The notes below the pieces were generated by a model. It saw only the letters and a program-made list of their open reading frames with translations, was not told the origin of the DNA and made no database searches. A stretch of 64,000 nucleotides of DNA, taken from the NCBI GenBank assembly GCA_937923325.1, contig CAKZUQ010000020.1:31542-95541 (forward strand), in the 5' to 3' direction. The stretch's first letter is position 1. Each line of letters begins with the position of its first letter. The stretch comes from an uncultured Bacteriovoracaceae bacterium (lineage in GTDB: Bacteria; Bdellovibrionota; Bacteriovoracia; Bacteriovoracales; Bacteriovoracaceae). Shown here one piece after another: positions 1 through 8,723 of this stretch. The position numbers were made by a program, and so were the translations under genes.

Positions 1-1704
1 TTACCTAAAATGATGAAAAGACCTAAGAAAATTAATTTTAGAATTGGTAGTGGGGAAGAGTTCCCTTTTGATCTAACCTCAGAACAATCGGATATATTTA
101 AAGAAATATCAAGCAAACTAAACTCTGGCTTCTCTAGGCACTATCTTCACGGAGTTACAGGTTCAGGTAAATCCTTAGTTTTTTTAGAGCTTATAAAAGC
201 TGCTATTAAAAATGGGCAATCAGCTCAATTTTTACTTCCTGAAATAAACTTAACACCTCAATTTGTAACAATGTTTGAGGATTACCTAGGAGTCAAAGTA
301 TACTCTTATCATAGTGGTATTACAGCTTCAGAGAAATACACTATTTGGAAGAATTTAAAAGAATCTGATGAACCTGTATTAGTCATGGGTGTACGTAGTA
401 GTATTTTTTTACCAATCCAAAACCTTGGTGTTGTTATTGTAGATGAGGAGCACGATCAATCCTTTAAACAAACCGATAGATGTCCATATAATGGAAGAGA
501 TGTTGCCATGAAAAAAGCACATCTTCATAACTGCGTATTTGTAATGGGAAGTGCTACACCAAGTGTAGAGAACTACCATGCCTTTTCTCAAAAACTAGAT
601 GGAAGATCCTTTTACCAACTTCCAAATAGAGTGGGTAAAGGGGCCTTTGCCAAAATAACAACTTTAGATATCAAATCTCAAGATTCTGTTGATAAAGACA
701 CATGGCCTTTAATGGATGCTTCCATACAAAAAATTAAAGCTGCATTAGATAAAAAAGAACAAGTCCTTGTTTTCATAAATAAATTAGGTTTTTCTAGTTT
801 CATTCAATGCCGTTCTTGTGGCCATCAGTTTTATAATGACAACTGTGGTTGCGAAAATAATTTAAGATATTTTAAAAATAAAAATCTCTTAAGTTGCTCG
901 CACTGTGAGTTTAAAATGCCCAAGCCTAATGAGTGCCCCGATTGCGGAAGCATAACACTTGTTAATAGAGGTTTTGGTACAGAGAAGATTCAAGAAACCC
1001 TTTCAATGATTTTTAAAGATCATGTTGTCGATAGGTTTGATCGAGATGAAATCAAGAATATGACAGACCTAGAAAGTAAGCTTAATGCTTTTGCTAACCA
1101 TGAAATAGATATTCTAGTTGGAACTCAAATGCTAGCAAAAGGACATAACTTTAAAAAAGTTAATCTCGTTGTCATGTTAGGTGTCGATTCCATGCTAAAT
1201 TATGCTGATTTTAGGGCCAGTGAAAGAACCTATGCTCTATGCGAACAAGTAGCAGGTAGAGCAGGTAGATATAGCGATAGCTCCGAAGTTGTAATTCAAA
1301 CCCTTAACCCTGATCATGAGATCTTTGAAACAATGAACTCGCATGATATGGACGAATTCTATAAAGGAGAGATCACTTTAAGAGAATACTGTAATTGTCC
1401 TCCTTATAGTAAAATTGCAATGATTTACTTTAGTTCTCGCTTTAAACAAAAACTAGTTGAAGTAATATCTGATGTTAATAGAAAACTTCAATCTGTATCA
1501 ATGTCTAACTTAAAAGAGGTATCAATATTTGGGCCTACACCACTTGCAGTAGAAAAGAAAGCTAATCAATTTACTTGGGCCTTAATGATAAAAAGTCGTA
1601 ATATCAGTGAGTTGCACCAATTAATTAGTACTTTTGAGCATAATTATAAGTCTATATCTGGAATCAGTGTGAAAATTGATGTAGATCCATGGAATACTCT
1701 TTAA
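1..1704 (+). CDS. priA: Primosomal replication-restart helicase PriA (5' end outside window)
   Basis: PriA is the 3'-5' DNA helicase that reloads the replisome at stalled forks. Visible are a Walker A motif (GVTGSGKS), a DEEHD box (motif II), the SATP motif III and the QVAGRAGR motif VI. A zinc-binding cysteine set (CRSC, CGC, CSHC, CPDC pairs) lies mid-protein, as in PriA. The first ATG is at base 10, but the frame is open through base 1 and the helicase core starts almost at once. The N-terminal 3'-DNA-binding and winged-helix domains of PriA (about 180 residues) are therefore probably encoded upstream of the window, and the visible part is C-terminal. It ends 67 bp before the CarH-like gene. 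Family assignment is sure; the start is not in view. Confidence 0.95.
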   Translation, partial: LPKMMKRPKKINFRIGSGEEFPFDLTSEQSDIFKEISSKLNSGFSRHYLHGVTGSGKSLVFLELIKAAIKNGQSAQFLLPEINLTPQFVTMFEDYLGVKVYSYHSGITASEKYTIWKNLKESDEPVLVMGVRSSIFLPIQNLGVVIVDEEHDQSFKQTDRCPYNGRDVAMKKAHLHNCVFVMGSATPSVENYHAFSQKLDGRSFYQLPNRVGKGAFAKITTLDIKSQDSVDKDTWPLMDASIQKIKAALDKKEQVLVFINKLGFSSFIQCRSCGHQFYNDNCGCENNLRYFKNKNLLSCSHCEFKMPKPNECPDCGSITLVNRGFGTEKIQETLSMIFKDHVVDRFDRDEIKNMTDLESKLNAFANHEIDILVGTQMLAKGHNFKKVNLVVMLGVDSMLNYADFRASERTYALCEQVAGRAGRYSDSSEVVIQTLNPDHEIFETMNSHDMDEFYKGEITLREYCNCPPYSKIAMIYFSSRFKQKLVEVISDVNRKLQSVSMSNLKEVSIFGPTPLAVEKKANQFTWALMIKSRNISELHQLISTFEHNYKSISGISVKIDVDPWNTL

Positions 1705-1734
1705 GTTATACAAAACCTGTTCATGTTACAGATC

Positions 1735-1767
1735 ATGTTTAAAGTTTGTATATGTAGTGTATAACCT
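1735..1767 (+). promoter_or_regulatory. Three direct repeats at 11-bp spacing, CarH-type operator candidate
   Basis: Three copies of nTGTnnAn start at 1735 (ATGTTTAA), 1746 (TTGTATAT) and 1757 (GTGTATAA), exactly 11 bp apart. They end five bases before the regulator's ATG at 1772. The reverse complement, nTnnACAn, is the half-site pattern described for the Thermus CarH operator, which is also a triple direct repeat at 11-bp spacing. What is seen is the repeat array; that CarH binds it and autoregulates is inference. Confidence 0.55.
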
Positions 1768-1771
1768 ATGC

Positions 1772-2692
1772 ATGACAGATAAAAACTTATTTTCAATTCA
1801 GTACGCTTCTAACCTTTCTGGTGTAGGGCTTCACACAATTCGAGCTTGGGAGAGACGCTATAGTGCTGTCGAACCAGAAAGATCTGAAAATGGTAGAAGA
1901 AGCTATACGCATGAACAAATAGAAAAGTTAAAGCTTTTAAAACTTTTAACAAATAAAGGGACAAGTATATCCCAAGTTGCATCTCTTTCCATTGATGAGC
2001 TTAAAGAAATACTTAATTTTAGTACTTTGGATAACAACTCGATGCATACTGAAAATGTTGTCGAAATAGATTTTGATCAGTGCTTGGATAGATTAAAAGC
2101 AGCGGTATCATTTAAAAAATTAGACATTTTGACATATGAGCTAGAAAAAATCTCTTGTGAAATATCACTAAGAGATTTGTGTATAAGAGTCATTGTTCCT
2201 TTTCTTAGATACATCGGTAATCGCTATGAGAGTGGTGAAATTTCAATCGCTGAAGAACATGCAATTAGCTCTGTTTTTAAATTTCATATTGGGAATTACC
2301 TTTATTCTGTTCCAACCAATTTCACATCCTCAAAAACGATTGCTTTAGCTACTCCTGAAGGAGAGTTACATGAATTTGGTATTATTCTAGGTGCCTTACT
2401 TGCTAAACATTACGGTATAAAGTTTTATTACTTAGGTATTAATCTTCCTTGTGAATCATTGTTAAAAGCTGCTAAAGACTTAGAAGTTGATACTGTTGTA
2501 TTAGGTGTCACAAATCCTGTTTTGGATAAAAAACTTCTTAGTGAGTATATTGAAAAACACTTTGAAAGACTTTCAAATGTTGAATTATGGATCGGCGGAA
2601 GAGCCGGAGTTGTTAAAGAAAGTTTTTACAATCCAAGATTAGAGTTTTTAGAAACATTTGAAAAGCTAGATAAAAAAATGAGCTCTCTTTAG
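1772..2692 (+). CDS. CarH/LitR-type MerR regulator with cobalamin-binding domain
   Basis: This is a likely light-sensing repressor that uses adenosylcobalamin as chromophore. Residues about 8-75 form a MerR winged helix-turn-helix (RAWERRY, GRRSYT). A helical-bundle domain carries E162-H163. The C-terminal Rossmann-like domain carries the B12 motif E198-L-H200-E-F-G203, whose His is the expected lower axial ligand. The Trp that caps B12 in Thermus CarH (W-x9-EH) aligns with Tyr152 here. I chose ATG 1772 over GTG 1757 because the protein then starts right at the MerR domain and the GTG lies inside an operator-like repeat. No strong Shine-Dalgarno site is visible. The photolyase operon follows at 3283. 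The gene overlaps the convergent FabZ-like gene by 4 bp. Confidence 0.85.
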   Translation: MTDKNLFSIQYASNLSGVGLHTIRAWERRYSAVEPERSENGRRSYTHEQIEKLKLLKLLTNKGTSISQVASLSIDELKEILNFSTLDNNSMHTENVVEIDFDQCLDRLKAAVSFKKLDILTYELEKISCEISLRDLCIRVIVPFLRYIGNRYESGEISIAEEHAISSVFKFHIGNYLYSVPTNFTSSKTIALATPEGELHEFGIILGALLAKHYGIKFYYLGINLPCESLLKAAKDLEVDTVVLGVTNPVLDKKLLSEYIEKHFERLSNVELWIGGRAGVVKESFYNPRLEFLETFEKLDKKMSSL

Positions 2693-3168
2693 TAAAGGAG
2701 CTCACTATCAGTGTTGCATAAACTAAAAGCAATTCTCATCACTTTTTGATCATTTTTATAGATTTTTCCTTCAAACTTAAATAAGTTATCCAAGTGATTT
2801 ACTAATCTCACATGAATATCTAGAGTGTCTCCAATCTTGGCAAAGCTGTAATACTTCGCATCCTTTACACTTCTAAGTACTCCAAGGGCCATTTTATTAT
2901 GAAATGGGTCAGATGTATCAAAGCTATCCATTGGATTATAGTGTTTGGCAATCAGAACACCTGCAGACTGTGTACACATTTCTTGCATCATTGCTCCAGG
3001 AACTACGGGCGCACCAGGAAAGTGACCATTTATGTATAGCTCATCTGGCTTTATAAGCTTTTGAGTCTGGATATGACCTGTACTTGATTCAATTATTGAG
3101 TCGATTTGAAGATAAGGTCTTCTGTGGTGAAGATATTGCTCTATGTTAGTTTCTATTTTCTTATTCAT
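2689..3168 (-). CDS. FabZ-like 3-hydroxyacyl-ACP dehydratase (hotdog fold)
   Basis: This is a 159-residue single hotdog domain. FabZ enzymes dehydrate 3-hydroxyacyl-ACP in fatty-acid elongation. The active-site block is present: NGHFPGAPVVPGAMMQEM gives the catalytic His in HFPG and the Glu in QEM. Length matches FabZ (about 150). It is not in a lipid A or fab operon, so it may be a second copy or serve a specialised acyl product. Its 3' end overlaps the CarH-like gene by 4 bp, and its 5' end shares the intergenic region with the photolyase operon. It may thus be co-regulated by light, as fatty-acid genes are in some LitR clusters; this is inference. Confidence 0.8.
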   Translation of the reverse strand: MNKKIETNIEQYLHHRRPYLQIDSIIESSTGHIQTQKLIKPDELYINGHFPGAPVVPGAMMQEMCTQSAGVLIAKHYNPMDSFDTSDPFHNKMALGVLRSVKDAKYYSFAKIGDTLDIHVRLVNHLDNLFKFEGKIYKNDQKVMRIAFSLCNTDSELLY

Positions 3169-3206
3169 AAATGTATTTATATCGCTGACAATCTATAATT
3201 AATACA

Positions 3207-3251
3207 TTGTCCAGACCATGTCTAAGTCACAATCAATAAAAGGTTGTATAT
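3207..3251 (+). promoter_or_regulatory. CarH-type operator candidate before photolyase operon
   Basis: Two nTGTnnAn sites, TTGTCCAG at 3207 and ATGTCTAA at 3218, lie 11 bp apart. A third, TTGTATAT at 3244, is out of phase but identical to the middle repeat in front of the CarH-like gene. The region lies between the divergent FabZ-like gene and the first gene of the photolyase operon. A loose -35/-10 pair (TTGTCC at 3207, CACAAT at 3230, 17-bp gap) would overlap the repeats. Repression in the dark by the CarH-like protein is inferred. Confidence 0.45.
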
Positions 3252-3282
3252 AAATATTTATAAATATTAGGAGAAAATCATT

Positions 3283-4083
3283 ATGTTTAAAGTAATAGCA
3301 CTTTATCTAACATTACCAACTTTATTATTTGCAAATAATTGTGATGAACTTTATAACAGCAGAGGTGAAAGTCTTAAAGTAACTCAAGATGCTTTTAATT
3401 GCCTAGATATACTTCAAGAAGAAAGTAAGTTGTTCAATAGTAAACGTTTAAACAAAATGGCACATTTAAAATTTTTTGAAGCTACTTATTTTGAAAATGA
3501 TAGATTAAACTCCCTTGTTAAATCTTACTCTTTAGCTAAAAAATCGATTAACCAATATGCAGTATTATTCAACTCTACAGAGTTAAAAAAACTGCCATCT
3601 GATGAAATTGATGAAGTCGCTCTTTCTTATTATTTTTATGGAACTTCCGTATCAAAGTATGTGGATTTAAAAGGAAAGTGGGAAGCTATAAAAAGAATGT
3701 CTGAGATTAAAAATTCAATGAATATGATTTTAAGACTTAAAAGAAGTTCAACTTACCATTATGGTGCTTATAGAAATCTTGCAATTTTTAATTTAAAAGT
3801 CCCTAAGATTGCTGGAGGTAAAATTACACGATCAAAACTATTTTTTGAAAAATTAATCAAAGAAAGTTCTAGTGAAATTGGTGTGTCTACCTATCCGGTT
3901 GGTCATATTTATTATGCTGAATACTTAAAAAGAGTTGGAAAAAAAGCCGAAGCATGCAAGCAACTAACTTTAGTAAAAGACTTAACCGATGCACAAATTA
4001 ACTCTACTTTCTTAGACCTTATCTATGAAACAAAAAAAGATAGATCTGACGCTGAAAAAGTTTTTGAGAAGTACTCTTGCTAA
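3283..4083 (+). CDS. Secreted TPR-like protein, first gene of photolyase operon
   Basis: I do not recognise a named family. The protein has a signal peptide (FKVIALYLTLPTLLFA, cut near residue 17) and then a purely helical sequence, with Ala/Tyr/Leu spacing that suggests tetratricopeptide-like repeats. Four Cys residues are seen, two near the N-terminus and two near the C-terminus. The start is well supported: AGGAG lies 8 bases upstream of ATG 3283. The next gene starts inside its last codons (7-bp overlap). It is probably a periplasmic scaffold working with the barrel that follows. Similar small TPR proteins occur beside putative barrels in marine proteobacteria, so function stays open. Confidence 0.7.
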   Translation: MFKVIALYLTLPTLLFANNCDELYNSRGESLKVTQDAFNCLDILQEESKLFNSKRLNKMAHLKFFEATYFENDRLNSLVKSYSLAKKSINQYAVLFNSTELKKLPSDEIDEVALSYYFYGTSVSKYVDLKGKWEAIKRMSEIKNSMNMILRLKRSSTYHYGAYRNLAIFNLKVPKIAGGKITRSKLFFEKLIKESSSEIGVSTYPVGHIYYAEYLKRVGKKAEACKQLTLVKDLTDAQINSTFLDLIYETKKDRSDAEKVFEKYSC

Positions 4084-5297
4084 AAATAGGAATATTACTA
4101 CTTTTAAGTCTTAGTGCGAGTGCTAAAGAGGTTATGTCTTCATATAATTTCTTAGCTAATGGGTTACTCCCTAAAGGGGTATATACTTTCGCATATAACT
4201 CTGGAAAAACTTCCACTATAAATAATCGTTTTGATAGCAGTGGTAATAAAATTTCAACAAATGAGTGGAATTCAAAGTTGTTAAGCTACCAGGATTTAGT
4301 AAACTCATCTAAAAATAACATGGATAAGGTTTTAGCGTCCTCGGCATTTAAAGCTTTTGATATTGATCTTCGCTCTAGTGCTGCTTTTGTAGAAAATGAA
4401 TTAAATGTAAACTCTTCATCTAAAGTTTTTGTTTTAGGTTACGGATTAACAAAAAAATCAAATTTGTTCTTTATAGTTCCTACTGTAAATGTAAGTTTTG
4501 ATATTAAAAGTAAATTCAATGCTTCAGCATCTTACAATAAGTTAATTAAGGATTTAAGATCTAGTGGACAAGCTCAAAAGGCAAGTTATTTAGAAAAAAT
4601 TCAGAGTCATCCATTAAAGGCAAGACTTAATGAAAACGGACAAAAGCTTCCAACAGAAATAAATTCTATTTCTAATTTTTACATTAATTATAGAAGGCAG
4701 TTTTATAATATTATTTCTGACACATTTGCTATAATTCCATATGGATATCAATATTCAACAGATGATTTTTTAGACTTTAGGCTGAATGATAACTCTCTTG
4801 GTTTAAAACAAGGTCTAGGTTATGATTACAATCTTTCGGAACAATCTCTACTCGGGATATATGGAAGTTATCATTATCGTTCTCCATTTAAGATGGATTA
4901 CAGAGTCCCTCGCACAGCTGATGACCCGATGTCATCAGATATTGAAAAGAATGTTGGTATTAAGTATGGGGACCTAATAGACCTATCAGGACAGTACTCT
5001 TATAAGTGGAATTCGTTGTTCACAAGTTATGTAAATTTAAGATATCAACACTCTTTAAAAGATGAATATTCTGGTAAAGCTTTTTCAGCAAATCGTTATG
5101 AATACTTAGAAAATGAAACTGAATCAAAGTCTGTAAGCGCGCAAGTTGGTATTAGTATTAACACAATTTCTTCTTTTATTGCCAAAAAGTTTATTTTACC
5201 AATCGATCTTAATCTTCAGTACTCAAAAGTATTATATGCTAAGAATTCTTTTGATGTAGACTGGCTTTCTTTTAATTTAATGGTGTTTTACAAATGA
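4077..5297 (+). CDS. Putative outer-membrane beta-barrel protein
   Basis: This 406-residue protein has a short signal peptide (LKIGILLLLSLSASA) followed by a long stretch of alternating polar/hydrophobic strands rich in Tyr, Ser and Asn. It ends in VFYK, close to the aromatic C-terminus of outer-membrane barrels. The start is TTG at 4077: GAGAAG lies six bases upstream, and the only other option would lose the signal peptide. It overlaps the preceding gene by 7 bp and the next by 4 bp, so it is translationally coupled in the photolyase operon. No substrate can be named. Confidence 0.7.
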   Translation: MLKIGILLLLSLSASAKEVMSSYNFLANGLLPKGVYTFAYNSGKTSTINNRFDSSGNKISTNEWNSKLLSYQDLVNSSKNNMDKVLASSAFKAFDIDLRSSAAFVENELNVNSSSKVFVLGYGLTKKSNLFFIVPTVNVSFDIKSKFNASASYNKLIKDLRSSGQAQKASYLEKIQSHPLKARLNENGQKLPTEINSISNFYINYRRQFYNIISDTFAIIPYGYQYSTDDFLDFRLNDNSLGLKQGLGYDYNLSEQSLLGIYGSYHYRSPFKMDYRVPRTADDPMSSDIEKNVGIKYGDLIDLSGQYSYKWNSLFTSYVNLRYQHSLKDEYSGKAFSANRYEYLENETESKSVSAQVGISINTISSFIAKKFILPIDLNLQYSKVLYAKNSFDVDWLSFNLMVFYK

Positions 5298-6052
5298 TGA
5301 AAATATTTCTAGTCCTAACTTTTGTTTTTTGTTCTTGTAATACTGAAGTTAGTTACGAAAACTTATCGATAGAGGATAGTGGTAATCTTAAAGACAAGAG
5401 TTTGCAATCTTTAAACTTTAATCCTCAAGTTGAAATGATGATACTTTTTTTATGGCCAAAAGATCTAGGTCCAAAAGATGAGAAAGAAGTTATCGACGTA
5501 ATATCAACTTCACGAAAAATATCAACGAAAAAAGAACAGTATTTAAGTAATCTCTTTGAACTTGAAATCAAATACAGAGACAACAATTGTGATTGTCATC
5601 TTGTAGGCCTTTGTGAAGACGATATAGATATGGATGATAACTTAATGTTATTATGTGATGAAATAACATATGCTCAAGATGACAACAATCAAATATTAGC
5701 AAGCTTAACTCTAGACCATGAGCTTATAAAAGAACAGTTAGATAAATTGGGAGCTATAAATATTGATGTTGGTGTTGATGATGAATATCTTGATATTGGT
5801 ACTTTTGATGTTAAATCAGGATCTTTAAAACTTAATAAATTTGGTTATAATGGATCCATTAATCCTTTAAGCTTCAAAGTAAATTCTTATATTGATCGAG
5901 AACTCAAAGCTAAATTTATATTTAACATAGACAAAGAATTATTTACTGGTGATTTGGGTATTTCTGATCGAAAATATAATGTAATTTTTTCTGGAGAAAT
6001 ACAAACATCAACAGGACTATCTGGTCTTATATATTGGGAGCATCTAAAATGA
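5294..6052 (+). CDS. Putative lipoprotein
   Basis: This 252-residue protein has a hydrophobic leader ending in a lipobox-like VFCSC, so Cys lipidation is likely, with Asn after the second Cys. The mature part is acidic, with a Cys cluster (NCDCHLVGLCEDD) and a later predicted beta-rich half. No family recognised. ATG 5294 overlaps the previous stop in an ATGA arrangement, and its own TGA overlaps the next start. The TPR-barrel-lipoprotein trio looks like one envelope unit transcribed with the photolyase genes. Confidence 0.7.
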   Translation: MMKIFLVLTFVFCSCNTEVSYENLSIEDSGNLKDKSLQSLNFNPQVEMMILFLWPKDLGPKDEKEVIDVISTSRKISTKKEQYLSNLFELEIKYRDNNCDCHLVGLCEDDIDMDDNLMLLCDEITYAQDDNNQILASLTLDHELIKEQLDKLGAINIDVGVDDEYLDIGTFDVKSGSLKLNKFGYNGSINPLSFKVNSYIDRELKAKFIFNIDKELFTGDLGISDRKYNVIFSGEIQTSTGLSGLIYWEHLK

Positions 6053-7347
6053 AAAATATCCTTATTGCCGAATCAAAAGGAAATATTGGAAAAGAAATCA
6101 TTTTAGAACTATTTAAAAAAAAACACAAAATTTTTATTGTTACTCAAAATAAAGACAAATCTTTTTCTGATTTACCTATACCTGTAGAAAGAATTGAAGT
6201 TGATGCAACATATTTTAGATTATCTCACTCAATTATAAAAGATATTGATATTGTTCTAAATCTCTCTTTAATAGATTCTAAACCTACTCAACTAGATATT
6301 TTATTTAGTAAAAACTTAGTTGAGTCGTTTCCAAAAAAACAAGTTAAGTTTGTTCATATAAGTTCTTCGGATGTTTACCAAAAGTCATTAGATAAAGTTT
6401 CAGAATCCAGTCCTATATCGGTTGACGCCAAGACTAAATCCTATATAGAGATTGAGAATATCTTTTTAAAAGTAAATGGTTTAATTATAAGGCCAGGTTT
6501 GATAATTAGCTCTTCAAATAAAGAGTTAAAAAACTTTATTTTCTACACTCGATTCTACTTAGGATCAAGTATCTGTAGACTAACAGAATTTTCTTGGATT
6601 GATTTGAATGATTTAATTTCCAGTCTAGAAAATTTATTTATTAATGAGGTAAGGTTTAATTATTTGAATTTATTCGCTAATTCAACTAATGCTAAAGATC
6701 TTTTTAGAATTATTGCTAAAATCACTCAGAGGAGGGTCTCGTCTTTAGGGTTTAAAACGATAAAGAACTTTTTTAATATTGCAAATCAACTTAGTTCAAA
6801 AGAAGTAGAGAATTCAAAGATCGAATGTAGAGATTTAATGACTTCATTAAGTCATCACTTTTGCTACTTAAAATCACCAACCTTAACTAATAACTCATTT
6901 CATTATGAGTACAATAAAGTTCAATTTATAGAAAAAGATATAGTTTCTATATTTGACTTTTTTAAAGATGCGAAAAACTTAGGAGCAATCACTCCAAAAA
7001 AACTCAAGTTTACTATTACATCTCAATCTACTAAGGAAATACAAGAAGGTACTGAATTTACATATAGGCTTCAGCTAAATGGGATACCATTTTCTTGGAC
7101 AACTCATATTGAAAACTGGAATCCACCTTACCAGTTTACCGACTATCAATTTAAGGGGCCTTATAAAGTTTGGTATCACACACATACATTTTATGAATTT
7201 GAAAATGGAACATTAATGATAGATAATGTAAAATATAAATTGCCTTTAGGGTTTATTGGTGATGTTTTTGGGCTTGGATTTGTTGTTCAAAATATTAAAG
7301 AAATATTTAATTACAGATATTCAGTTATAAAGGATTTATTAAAATGA
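6049..7347 (+). CDS. SDR-family NAD-dependent epimerase fused to SRPBCC domain
   Basis: Residues 1 to about 285 resemble an extended SDR / nucleotide-sugar epimerase: NAD-binding start NILIAESKGNIGKEI, an HISSSDVY segment and a later YIEIENIF segment. Residues about 290-432 form a ligand-binding SRPBCC (START-like) domain with the Trp/Pro-rich strands typical of cyclase/dehydrase-like proteins. SDR and SRPBCC proteins are regular members of photolyase clusters controlled by LitR in Vibrio and Pseudomonas; here they are fused. I start at ATG 6049, which overlaps the previous TGA, not at the in-frame TTG 6034. The glycine motif is degenerate (no clear GxxGxxG), so catalysis is uncertain. Confidence 0.75.
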   Translation: MKNILIAESKGNIGKEIILELFKKKHKIFIVTQNKDKSFSDLPIPVERIEVDATYFRLSHSIIKDIDIVLNLSLIDSKPTQLDILFSKNLVESFPKKQVKFVHISSSDVYQKSLDKVSESSPISVDAKTKSYIEIENIFLKVNGLIIRPGLIISSSNKELKNFIFYTRFYLGSSICRLTEFSWIDLNDLISSLENLFINEVRFNYLNLFANSTNAKDLFRIIAKITQRRVSSLGFKTIKNFFNIANQLSSKEVENSKIECRDLMTSLSHHFCYLKSPTLTNNSFHYEYNKVQFIEKDIVSIFDFFKDAKNLGAITPKKLKFTITSQSTKEIQEGTEFTYRLQLNGIPFSWTTHIENWNPPYQFTDYQFKGPYKVWYHTHTFYEFENGTLMIDNVKYKLPLGFIGDVFGLGFVVQNIKEIFNYRYSVIKDLLK

Positions 7348-8723
7348 AATCTAAGGGACTAGTTTGGTTAAGAAGAGATCTTCGTCTTTGGGATAACCAT
7401 GCCTTAGCAAGTGCCACAGCTGAATGTGACTCTGTTACTGTTGTATTCGTGTTTGATTCAAATATCCTTTCAAAATTACCTAAAAAAGATCATAGAGTTG
7501 ATTTTTTATTTTCCTTATTAGATTCAATGAAAGATAAAGTAAATATTTTATTTGGAGACCCAATAAAGCTGATTCCTCAATTTGCAAAGAAGAATAACAT
7601 TGATCAAGTATACATAAATAGAGATTATGAAACTTATGCAATTGAAAGAGATTCTAAAGTACAGGATTCTCTTTTTGAAAGTGGAATTAATTTGAAATCT
7701 TTTAAAGATCAAGTTGTTTTTGAAAAAGATCAGGTTCTAAATGGCAAGGGAGATTACTACAAAGTATTTACTCCTTACAAAAATAGTTATTTGGCCTTAC
7801 TCAATAAGGATCAATCCTCTTTAAAAGTTCATAAAGTAAATCTTAGTCCTATTTGTAACTCTTTTATCAATGAAGTAATAAAGATTGAAGATATTGGTCA
7901 TGAAAAAAGTGATGTCGCTTCATTTGATATAGACCCAATACCATTTGTTAAGAGTTTTCTTTCTGAAAATATTGATACATATGACGAATGTAGAGATTTT
8001 CCAATTCAAAAAGCTACTTCGAAGCTTTCTTTATATATTCGATTTGGAGTGGTTTCAATTAGATCTCTTTTTATCAAGGCATTAGAGAAAAAATCAAAGG
8101 GACGAGATATCTGGGTAAGTGAACTTATTTGGAGAGACTTTTATTCGATGATACTTCAAGTTGATAATAAAATCGAAAAGCACCCCTTCAATTCGAAGTA
8201 TAATGATTTTAAGTGGGATAAAAATCAAAATCTTTTAGATCTTTGGAAGAACGGTGAAACTGGTGTTCCTATAGTCGATGCTGCTATGAAACAGTTAAAT
8301 CAAACCGGATTTATGCACAATAGGCTTCGTATGGTTGTTGCATCTTATCTTACTAAGACAATGCTTCTAGACTATAGGGAGGGGGAAAAGTATTTTGCTA
8401 AAATGCTTTACGATTTTGATCTTGCTTCAAATAATGGTGGTTGGCAATGGGCCGCTTCCACAGGTTGTGATGCTGCACCATACTTTAGAGTTTTTAATCC
8501 ATATAGACAGTCTGAAAGATTCGATAAAGAAGGAGAGTTTATAAAATCATACTTGCCTGAGTTAAAAAATTTACCTCGAAAGTTTATACATGACCCTTCC
8601 AAGATGTCTTTAGATGATCAATTAAAGTATGGGGTATATTTAGATAAAGACTATCCTCGACCTGTTGTAGATTATACAGAAAATAGAAAAATAATAATTC
8701 AAAGATTCAAAGATCATGGTTAA
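7344..8723 (+). CDS. phrB: Deoxyribodipyrimidine photolyase (class I CPD type)
   Basis: It repairs cyclobutane pyrimidine dimers in DNA using blue light and FADH-. The N-terminal antenna domain starts with VWLRRDLRLWDNHAL. The C-terminal FAD domain contains WVSELIWRDFY, GVPIVDAAMKQL, MHNRLRM and NNGGWQWAASTGCDAAPYF, all hallmarks of bacterial class I enzymes such as E. coli PhrB (472 aa; here 459). ATG 7344 overlaps the preceding TGA, and the 3' end overlaps the flavoprotein gene by 8 bp. The antenna could be methenyltetrahydrofolate, as in PhrB, but this cannot be told from the sequence alone. A 6-4 photolyase or cryptochrome is less likely. Confidence 0.95.
   Translation: MKSKGLVWLRRDLRLWDNHALASATAECDSVTVVFVFDSNILSKLPKKDHRVDFLFSLLDSMKDKVNILFGDPIKLIPQFAKKNNIDQVYINRDYETYAIERDSKVQDSLFESGINLKSFKDQVVFEKDQVLNGKGDYYKVFTPYKNSYLALLNKDQSSLKVHKVNLSPICNSFINEVIKIEDIGHEKSDVASFDIDPIPFVKSFLSENIDTYDECRDFPIQKATSKLSLYIRFGVVSIRSLFIKALEKKSKGRDIWVSELIWRDFYSMILQVDNKIEKHPFNSKYNDFKWDKNQNLLDLWKNGETGVPIVDAAMKQLNQTGFMHNRLRMVVASYLTKTMLLDYREGEKYFAKMLYDFDLASNNGGWQWAASTGCDAAPYFRVFNPYRQSERFDKEGEFIKSYLPELKNLPRKFIHDPSKMSLDDQLKYGVYLDKDYPRPVVDYTENRKIIIQRFKDHG

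Noticed and set aside
1757..1771. GTG 1757 as start of the CarH-like gene
   Set aside because: It adds five residues without ribosome site and lies inside the third operator-like repeat; ATG 1772 fits MerR proteins.
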